From positions 1-20,568 of the forward strand of contig CANGOK010000021.1 of NCBI GenBank assembly GCA_947455285.1: a stretch of 20,568 nt of DNA, in the 5' to 3' direction. This DNA is from Beijerinckiaceae bacterium. Its GTDB lineage: Bacteria > Pseudomonadota > Alphaproteobacteria > Rhizobiales > Beijerinckiaceae. A program made the translations under genes and the position numbers. The notes beneath the pieces are model-generated. The model did no database searches. It was given only the letters and a program-made list of their open reading frames with translations, and was not told the origin of the DNA. Positions 14,920 to 20,568 of the stretch are shown piece after piece; positions within the stretch are counted from its first letter, which is position 1, and every line of letters starts with the position of its first letter.

Positions 14920-16800
14920 TCAACCATTCATGACGCGTAGTCGACGCCGGCGCGGCTCGATCATGTCCTGCACCTTTGCGACAATGCCTTGCGCATCGAG
15001 CCCTGCGGCGGCGTACATGAGCTCTGGCTTGTCGTGGTTGAGGAACACATCGGGTAGGATCATCGAACGCATCTTCAAGCCAGTGCCGCCAAGCACGCCT
15101 TCCTCCAGAAGCAATTGCGCGACCTGACTGCCAAACCCGCCAATTGATCCTTCTTCAATGGTAAGCAAGCATTCGTGATCGCGCGCCAACGCGAGGATCA
15201 ATTCATGATCGAGCGGCTTTGCGAAACGCGCGTCCGCAACGGTTGTGGAACATCCCATGGCTTCGAGTTCATCAGCGGCGCGCAGCGACTGTTGCAACCG
15301 GGCGCCAAAGGACAAGATTGCAACGCGCGAGCCTTCCCGCACGATACGCCCCTTACCAATTGTGAGGGGAGATGCGGATCTGGGCAGAGCGACGCCATTT
15401 CCTTCACCGCGTGGAAAACGAAATGCGATTGGCCCGTCGTCATGAGCGGCGGCTGTCGCCACCATGCGCGCCAGTTCGGCCTCATCACTTGGAGCCATGA
15501 TCGTCATATTAGGCAGGCAGCCGAGATAGGCGATGTCAAACGAACCCGCATGGGTCGGGCCATCCGCGCCGACCAGTCCAGCTCGATCTATGGCGAAACG
15601 AACGGGAAGGTTTTGCAAAGCTACGTCATGGACAATCTGATCAAAAGCGCGCTGCAGAAAGGTTGAGTAGATTGCGCAGAACGGCTTCATGCCATCAGCC
15701 GCGAGCCCGGCAGCAAATGTAACGGCATGTTGCTCGGCGATGCCGACATCAAAGGCGCGCGCGGGATAGGCCTTCGCAAACACATCAAGCCCGGTGCCAG
15801 AAGGCATGGCGGCGGTGATGGCGATTATGCGCTCATCTTTCGCTGCTTCCTTGACGAGGCATTCGGCGAAAATCTGTGTGTAGGATGGCGCCTTGGTTTT
15901 TGGCTTAACCTGTGCGCCGCTCACAGGATCATATGCGCTGACGCCATGCATGCGATCGCCCGCGGACACGGCTGGCGCGTAACCTCTGCCCTTTTGAGTC
16001 AGGGCATGGATGAAGACGGGGCCGTCGATCTCGCGCGCACTTTCCAGTGTAGCGACGAGCTGGTTCAGATCATGGCCATCAACTGGCCCAAGGCACGTAA
16101 AACCCAGTTCCTCGAACCACGAGCGGTTCCATTCATTCGCGCCCTCGTCTGACTGAGTGGAGCGTGCCTGAGGCGCGCGCGCGGCCAAGCGATTGAAGTA
16201 TTCTGACATTGCGCCGCTTGGTTCAGCGATGGACATTTGATTGTCGTTGAGCACAACGATCAGCTTTGAACCGATCGCGCCCGCATTGTTCAGCGCCTCA
16301 TAAGCCATGCCAGCCGACATGGCGCCATCGCCAATCACCGCGATGACATTACGTTGCTCGCCGAGCATGTCGCGCGCCACGGCGAAGCCGAGCGCGGAGG
16401 AAATAGAGGTGGAGGAATGGGCCGCGCCAAAGGGGTCATATTCGCTTTCGGCGCGCTTGGTGAATCCGGATAAGCCGCCGCCTTGGCGCAGAGTGAGCAT
16501 GTCATCGCGTCGGCCGGTAAGAATCTTGTGGGGATATGCCTGATGGCCGACATCCCAAATCAGCCGATCCTGCGGCGTATCGAATACATAATGCAGCGCC
16601 ACTGTTAGTTCGACCACGCCGAGGCTTGCGCCAAGATGGCCCCCGGTGACGGCGACGGTCTCGATCAGCTCTTGCCGCAATTCATCTGCGATGCCCGAAA
16701 GATCAGTCCTTGCGCATGCGCGCAGTTGAGCGGGATAACGGACGAGGTCGAGCAGGGGAGTGCGGGAGACAGGATTTTCGATAGTCAATCTTTCATGCAT
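14920..16800 (-). CDS. dxs: 1-deoxy-D-xylulose-5-phosphate synthase
   Basis: Dxs uses thiamine diphosphate to condense pyruvate and glyceraldehyde 3-phosphate into DXP, the first step of the MEP isoprenoid pathway; DXP is also a thiazole precursor. The 626-residue transketolase-like protein shows GGHLGASLG (His55), the TPP/Mg motif GDGAMSAGMAYEALN (Gly157-Asp158) with NDN (185-187), the pyrimidine-domain glutamate Glu356 in VGIAEQHAV, and DGPTHAGSFD (His417). Length is normal. ATG 16800 follows GGAGG at nine bases. It lies 87 bases after hpnN with only a short hairpin between (16818-16833), so a common transcript is likely. Its placement supplies isoprenoid units to the hopanoid genes beside it; whether the genome has a second dxs cannot be seen. 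Confidence 0.96.
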   Translation of the reverse strand: MHERLTIENPVSRTPLLDLVRYPAQLRACARTDLSGIADELRQELIETVAVTGGHLGASLGVVELTVALHYVFDTPQDRLIWDVGHQAYPHKILTGRRDDMLTLRQGGGLSGFTKRAESEYDPFGAAHSSTSISSALGFAVARDMLGEQRNVIAVIGDGAMSAGMAYEALNNAGAIGSKLIVVLNDNQMSIAEPSGAMSEYFNRLAARAPQARSTQSDEGANEWNRSWFEELGFTCLGPVDGHDLNQLVATLESAREIDGPVFIHALTQKGRGYAPAVSAGDRMHGVSAYDPVSGAQVKPKTKAPSYTQIFAECLVKEAAKDERIIAITAAMPSGTGLDVFAKAYPARAFDVGIAEQHAVTFAAGLAADGMKPFCAIYSTFLQRAFDQIVHDVALQNLPVRFAIDRAGLVGADGPTHAGSFDIAYLGCLPNMTIMAPSDEAELARMVATAAAHDDGPIAFRFPRGEGNGVALPRSASPLTIGKGRIVREGSRVAILSFGARLQQSLRAADELEAMGCSTTVADARFAKPLDHELILALARDHECLLTIEEGSIGGFGSQVAQLLLEEGVLGGTGLKMRSMILPDVFLNHDKPELMYAAAGLDAQGIVAKVQDMIEPRRRRLRVMNG

Positions 16801-16887
16801 TGCGGACGCCTCCCGAAAAGCAGATGCCTGCTTCGTGCTGAGCGTTATGGGGCGCCATGGCGCGTCGGCAAGTGTGCGGTTGCGCCC

Positions 16888-19482
16888 TCACTGCACTTCC
16901 TCGCCAGCTTTCACACGCGGCGGTCCCATCAGCGCGGGCTGAAACAGGACGGCCGCCGCCAATGTGCAGACAAGCGATAGCGCGAGCAGCTTGCCCATGC
17001 TGGATGTGCCGGGATGGCTTGAAAGCCAAAGGCTGCCGAAGGCGGTGGCGCTGGTGAGCGCGCTGAACACGATGGCGCGCGTGAGGCTTGATTGCAGCAA
17101 GTTCATCACGCCTGCGCGCCACGCCATAACGAAATATATTTTGAACGCCACGCCAAGCCCCAGCAAAAGCGGCAAGGCGATGATGTTCGCGAAATTGAGA
17201 GGCATATCGATCAGAACGCAGATTTCGAGCGTGACGACGCCGGCGAGCAATAGCGGACCAAGCGTCAACAGAACATCGCTCGGCCGCCGCAGCACGATCA
17301 GCAGAAGGACCGAGATCGATAGTAAGGCCCAGGCGCCGGCTTCGACGAAGGCCCGCACAATCGTATCTCCGGCGCCCTGTATGGCTATGGGCGCGCCTGC
17401 GGCGTCCGGCGCCACCGAAAGCACCGCTTTGGTGAAGGCGCGCATCACTTCATTGTTATTGACGTCGCCCGCGGGGCTGACCTCTACGCGAGCGCGACCA
17501 TCCTTTGCGACCCATTGGTCTTTCAATTGCGCGGGCATATCGTCGAGGGTCACCTTCTGCGCGCCGAGCGAGTCCTTGAGATTGCGAAGAGTGACTTTTA
17601 GTGGAGTTATGAGCGCATCGTTTGCGGCTGCGCGGCGCGTGTTCGGAGCTTGTGCAAGGCTGGCGAAGGCAGCGCCAATGCTCTTCAGCGCCTCTGCGCC
17701 TTCGCTTGTCTGCTGGCTCATGCTTTGTGAAATCATGCCCGAGATCGCTTGCAGCGACTGCACCACCTGCTCATCCGTTGGCGTAGGCTGCGCGGGGCGG
17801 GCGAGGCCGCCTTTCAACCCGCTCGCCTGATGTATGACTGCGAGTTTCGCGTCCTGATCTTTGGGAATGAATGTCTCGATGTCCGTAACCTGACGAACCT
17901 GAGGAAGCGCTGCTAGTCGCTCGGCAAGGGGCTTGGCGGCTGCGATGTCTGGCGCGAGGGTTGAGACATTGTTGTTGTTGCTATCCTGCGCACTCATCAT
18001 CTCGCGCAAGGTTGAAACGGACTCGACCTTATCGCTGCGCAGATTGAGCGGGTTGAAGTCGAAATGCAGGCGCGTGAGCAATGGCGCGCCAGCGAGCACG
18101 ACGGCCAGCGTGCCGCCGATGATGAACCACCGATGCTGCGCCAGGAAACGGTCAACCGGCGCCAGAAAGGCGTAGCCGATTTCTTCCGGTTCGCCTGGTG
18201 GCTTAAGTATAGTGAGGGCCGCGGGCAGCACCGTGATGCTTGTGATGAAAGCCACGATCATGCCGACGCCTGCGATGAGGCCAAGTTCCGATACGCCGCG
18301 GTAGACCGTGGGCAAGAAGGCCAGAAAGCCGCATGCGGTCGCCGCCGCCGCAAGTGCGAGCGGGCGTCCAGCGCGCGCTGCTGCGGCAATCAGCGCCTCG
18401 TTCAGCGCTTCAAGACGATGCCGCTCGGCGCGATAGCGCACGCTGAACTGAATGCCGAAGTCCGCACCTATGCCCACGAACAGAACTGCAAAAGCTACGG
18501 AGATCAAATTAAGTGCGCCTACCATCATCAGCCCGAGCGCTGCTGTGACAAGCAAACCCACGGCAACGCTAAGCAAGATCGCAAAGACGATGCGCGGCGA
18601 TTTAAGGGCGAGCCAGAGCAGAAACGCGACGACGATGATTGTGCCAAGGTTGCTCGCCCATGCGCCTTCTGCCACGGTTGCAAATTCCTCATCCGCCAGC
18701 GCAACGTCGCCAGTCAGTCTTACGCGCATATGGTTCTGGTCAAGATGAAGGTCGGAGATCGCAAATCTGATGGCGTCGGTCGCCTTTCGGCCTGGCTCGA
18801 GGGCTGAGAAGTCTAGCACCGGTTTCACGATCATATACCGGCGCAGGTCTCTTGCAGACGGCGGCGCGCCGTCTAGCAAGGCGCGCCATGTGAAGTCGAT
18901 GTTCTCACCCGCCACGATGCGCGACAATGCGCTCCCCAAGCTGCGCAGCAGAGGCGCCAAATCGTCAAGCCGCATGGCGCCACGCTGCGCGCCTTGGGTC
19001 ACGAGCGCCATGCTGTTGGCGAGGCCTCGCAAGGATGGGTCATCATTGAGCGAGGTCAGCAACGCCTGAGAGGCCATCGCGCCTCCGATCGTCTTTTGCA
19101 CATCCTCCAAAGGAACAAACAGGAGCGCATTTTGGCGAAAGAAGGGCAGGTCATCCAAACGTTCGATGTTGCGAATGACGTCCTTCCTTTCCGCGAGCGC
19201 CGCCTGTAGCCGGTCGGCGCCGTCTTGCGCTGACTCCGGGGTCGGCGCGTCGATCACCACGACGATATTTTGCTGCAGTTCCGGAAAAGCCTTGTCAAAG
19301 GCTAATTGATTTTGACGCCACGCCAGCTTGCTGGAAAGCAGGTCATCCGTATTCGTGTTGATTGCGAAATGCCTTGCTGCATAGGCGCCGCTCCCAGCCG
19401 CTATGACAAGCGCCAGCAGAAGCGTCGTCCACGGCCTTTCACAACAGGCCTGCACTATTTTCACGATGATTGCGCCAAGCAT
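16888..19482 (-). CDS. hpnN: Hopanoid transporter HpnN (RND/MMPL superfamily)
   Basis: HpnN moves hopanoids from the inner to the outer membrane. The 864-residue protein has the RND double-repeat layout: an N-terminal helix (about 17-37), the signature AARHFAINTNTDDLLSSKLAWRQ, a large periplasmic domain, a first helix bundle including LGTIIVVAFLLWLALKSPRI and AVLFVGIGADFGIQFSVRYRAE, then RWFIIGGTLAVVLAGAPLLTRLHFDFNPLNLRS, a second periplasmic domain (with SAQDSNNNNVSTLAPDI and ETFIPKDQDAKLAVI), and a C-terminal bundle with LPLLLGLGVAFKIYFVMAWR. These blocks match known HpnN proteins well. ATG 19482 has AAGG eight bases upstream. It is divergent from hpnH and leads the hpnN-dxs-DUF6134 unit. 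Confidence 0.95.
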   Translation of the reverse strand: MLGAIIVKIVQACCERPWTTLLLALVIAAGSGAYAARHFAINTNTDDLLSSKLAWRQNQLAFDKAFPELQQNIVVVIDAPTPESAQDGADRLQAALAERKDVIRNIERLDDLPFFRQNALLFVPLEDVQKTIGGAMASQALLTSLNDDPSLRGLANSMALVTQGAQRGAMRLDDLAPLLRSLGSALSRIVAGENIDFTWRALLDGAPPSARDLRRYMIVKPVLDFSALEPGRKATDAIRFAISDLHLDQNHMRVRLTGDVALADEEFATVAEGAWASNLGTIIVVAFLLWLALKSPRIVFAILLSVAVGLLVTAALGLMMVGALNLISVAFAVLFVGIGADFGIQFSVRYRAERHRLEALNEALIAAAARAGRPLALAAAATACGFLAFLPTVYRGVSELGLIAGVGMIVAFITSITVLPAALTILKPPGEPEEIGYAFLAPVDRFLAQHRWFIIGGTLAVVLAGAPLLTRLHFDFNPLNLRSDKVESVSTLREMMSAQDSNNNNVSTLAPDIAAAKPLAERLAALPQVRQVTDIETFIPKDQDAKLAVIHQASGLKGGLARPAQPTPTDEQVVQSLQAISGMISQSMSQQTSEGAEALKSIGAAFASLAQAPNTRRAAANDALITPLKVTLRNLKDSLGAQKVTLDDMPAQLKDQWVAKDGRARVEVSPAGDVNNNEVMRAFTKAVLSVAPDAAGAPIAIQGAGDTIVRAFVEAGAWALLSISVLLLIVLRRPSDVLLTLGPLLLAGVVTLEICVLIDMPLNFANIIALPLLLGLGVAFKIYFVMAWRAGVMNLLQSSLTRAIVFSALTSATAFGSLWLSSHPGTSSMGKLLALSLVCTLAAAVLFQPALMGPPRVKAGEEVQ

Positions 19483-19591
19483 ATGCGGTGCCTTCCAGTC
19501 GAACGCGGGCGTCGGAACTCCACCTTGGTCACAGACTTATCTAGGACGCTGATTTTCGCTTTCGACAGCACGTCGCGATAAAGGAATGATG
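19483..19591. promoter_or_regulatory. Divergent hpnN/hpnH control region
   Basis: These 109 bases must hold promoters for both directions. On the minus strand TAGATA (about 19544-19539) could be a -10 for hpnN, though no good -35 stands at the right distance. On the plus strand GGAAC (19514-19518) followed after 16 bases by ACTT is a poor match to the EcfG stress sigma pattern. No clear sigma70 pair or operator is seen. Confidence 0.35.
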
Positions 19592-20568
19592 ATGGGAATT
19601 CCGCTTTTTCAAATGGCCAAGATCGGCGCCTATGTCGCCTTGCAGACTCTGAAAGGTCGAAAGCGTTATCCGCTCGTGCTGATGCTGGAACCTTTGTTCC
19701 GTTGCAATCTCGCCTGCGCGGGATGTGGCAAAATTGACTACCCCGACAAGATCCTGAACCAACGTCTGCCGCTTGAGGATTGTCTCGACGCCATTGATGA
19801 ATGCGGGGCGCCAGTCGTCGTGATCGCAGGTGGTGAGCCGCTGCTGCACAAAGAGATCGGCGAGATCGTTGAGGGCGCTCTCGCTCGCGGCAAGTTCGTT
19901 ACGGTATGTACGAACGCGCTTCTGTTGGAAAAGAAACTTTCCTTATTTCGCCCCTCGTCGGCTTTCAACTTCTCGGTGCATCTCGACGGCGATGCGCAAA
20001 TGCATGATCGTTCCGTTTGCCAGACGGGCGTTTACGACCGTGCAGTGGCGGCGATTAAAAAGGCAAAGGCGAAAGGCTTCCGCGTCACGCTCAACTGTAC
20101 GCTGTTCAATGACGCCGACGCGCAACGGGTTGCGAATTTCTTCGACGATATGAAACGCCTTCGCGTGGATGGGGTGACGGTTTCCCCCGGCTATGCTTAT
20201 GAGCGTGCGCCGGATCAGCAGCATTTCCTGAACCGACGTCGCACCAAGGATCTGTTCCGCGACATCTTGCGCAGGGGGCGCGGAGGTAAATCCTGGCCGC
20301 TTTTCCAATCGTCATTGTTTCTGGATTTCCTTGCGGGCAATCAGGCCTACGCATGCACGCCCTGGGGCAATCCCACCCGCACATTGTTTGGCTGGCAGCG
20401 CCCCTGTTATCTTCTTGGGGAGGGCTATGCGAAGACCTATAAGGAATTGATGGAGACGACCGATTGGGACGCCTATGGCGTCGGAAATTACGAGAAATGC
20501 GCCGATTGCATGGTCCATTCCGGTTTTGAAGCGACGGCGGTGCAAGATTCAGTTCGTCATCCCCTTAA
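19592..20568 (+). CDS. hpnH: Hopanoid biosynthesis radical SAM protein HpnH (3' truncated by window)
   Basis: HpnH is the radical SAM enzyme that adds the 5'-deoxyadenosyl group to diploptene, giving adenosylhopane, the first step of C35 hopanoid side-chain synthesis. The visible 325 residues carry the cluster motif CNLACAGC (Cys38, Cys42, Cys45), then GGEPLLHKEIGEIV, VCTNALLLEKKL, FNFSVHLDGDAQMHD, VDGVTVSPGYAYERAPDQ, FLDFLAGNQAYACTPWG and GNYEKCADCMVHSG. The gene has three consecutive ATG codons (19586, 19589, 19592); AAGGA lies six bases before the third, and that start gives the typical N-terminus MGIPLFQ. The frame has no stop before the window edge; family proteins are a few dozen residues longer. 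Divergent from hpnN. Confidence 0.95.
   Translation, partial: MGIPLFQMAKIGAYVALQTLKGRKRYPLVLMLEPLFRCNLACAGCGKIDYPDKILNQRLPLEDCLDAIDECGAPVVVIAGGEPLLHKEIGEIVEGALARGKFVTVCTNALLLEKKLSLFRPSSAFNFSVHLDGDAQMHDRSVCQTGVYDRAVAAIKKAKAKGFRVTLNCTLFNDADAQRVANFFDDMKRLRVDGVTVSPGYAYERAPDQQHFLNRRRTKDLFRDILRRGRGGKSWPLFQSSLFLDFLAGNQAYACTPWGNPTRTLFGWQRPCYLLGEGYAKTYKELMETTDWDAYGVGNYEKCADCMVHSGFEATAVQDSVRHPL

Noticed and set aside
16818..16833. Hairpin AAGCAG-ATGC-CTGCTT between hpnN and dxs as a terminator
   Set aside because: Only six pairs with a four-T tail on the minus strand; too weak to call, and the genes appear to form one unit.
16852..16863. 12-base palindrome GCGCCATGGCGC between hpnN and dxs
   Set aside because: Built of common GC-rich words expected by chance in this genome; no spacing or repeat supports an operator.

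Overview
The window looks like chromosome from a GC-rich alphaproteobacterium of the Hyphomicrobiales (Rhizobiales), possibly a Beijerinckiaceae-type lineage. The evidence is the run cytochrome bc1 chaperone - YceD/DUF177 - plsX - fabH - ihfA - MerR - tRNA-Pro, the hopanoid genes hpnN and hpnH beside dxs, a K+-independent H+-pyrophosphatase, and a FixK/FNR-type site. The family assignment is an inference. There is no sign of a prophage, insertion sequence or CRISPR array.

Left part (1-4204). The tail of an unidentified gene (1-126) faces a flavin-dependent LLM-class monooxygenase (167-1309, minus) whose promoter carries an inverted repeat around the -10. Four minus-strand genes follow: group III truncated globin, thiM, thiE and a secreted alpha/beta hydrolase. 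thiM, thiE and the hydrolase are tightly packed or overlapping. The globin has a near-ideal FixK/FNR box in its upstream region, so thiazole and pyrimidine salvage for thiamine may be tied to oxygen limitation.

Middle (4406-8268). Divergent from the globin is hppA, a proton-pumping pyrophosphatase, which ends in a strong hairpin-plus-T terminator. After it come a second secreted alpha/beta hydrolase, a small secreted two-cysteine protein (minus) and a BamE-like outer-membrane lipoprotein (minus) with its own terminator.

Housekeeping block (8436-12917, plus). A ubiquinol-cytochrome c chaperone, the YceD/DUF177 protein, plsX and fabH (entry into phospholipid and fatty-acid synthesis), ihfA (IHF alpha), a MerR-like regulator and tRNA-Pro(GGG) with a clear sigma70 promoter.

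Right part (13136-20568). A secreted patatin-like phospholipase (plus) overlaps tail to tail with a DUF6134-like secreted protein (minus). That gene overlaps dxs, the first enzyme of the MEP isoprenoid pathway, and dxs lies downstream of hpnN, the RND transporter that moves hopanoids to the outer membrane. Divergent from hpnN is hpnH, the radical SAM enzyme that starts hopanoid side-chain extension; it runs off the right edge. This end reads as a hopanoid supply, modification and export module with two poorly described secreted lipid-type proteins attached.

The most interesting points are the FixK-boxed globin-thiamine-hydrolase operon and the DUF6134/patatin pair attached to dxs-hpnN. All functional calls come from reading motifs in the sequence; no database search was run.
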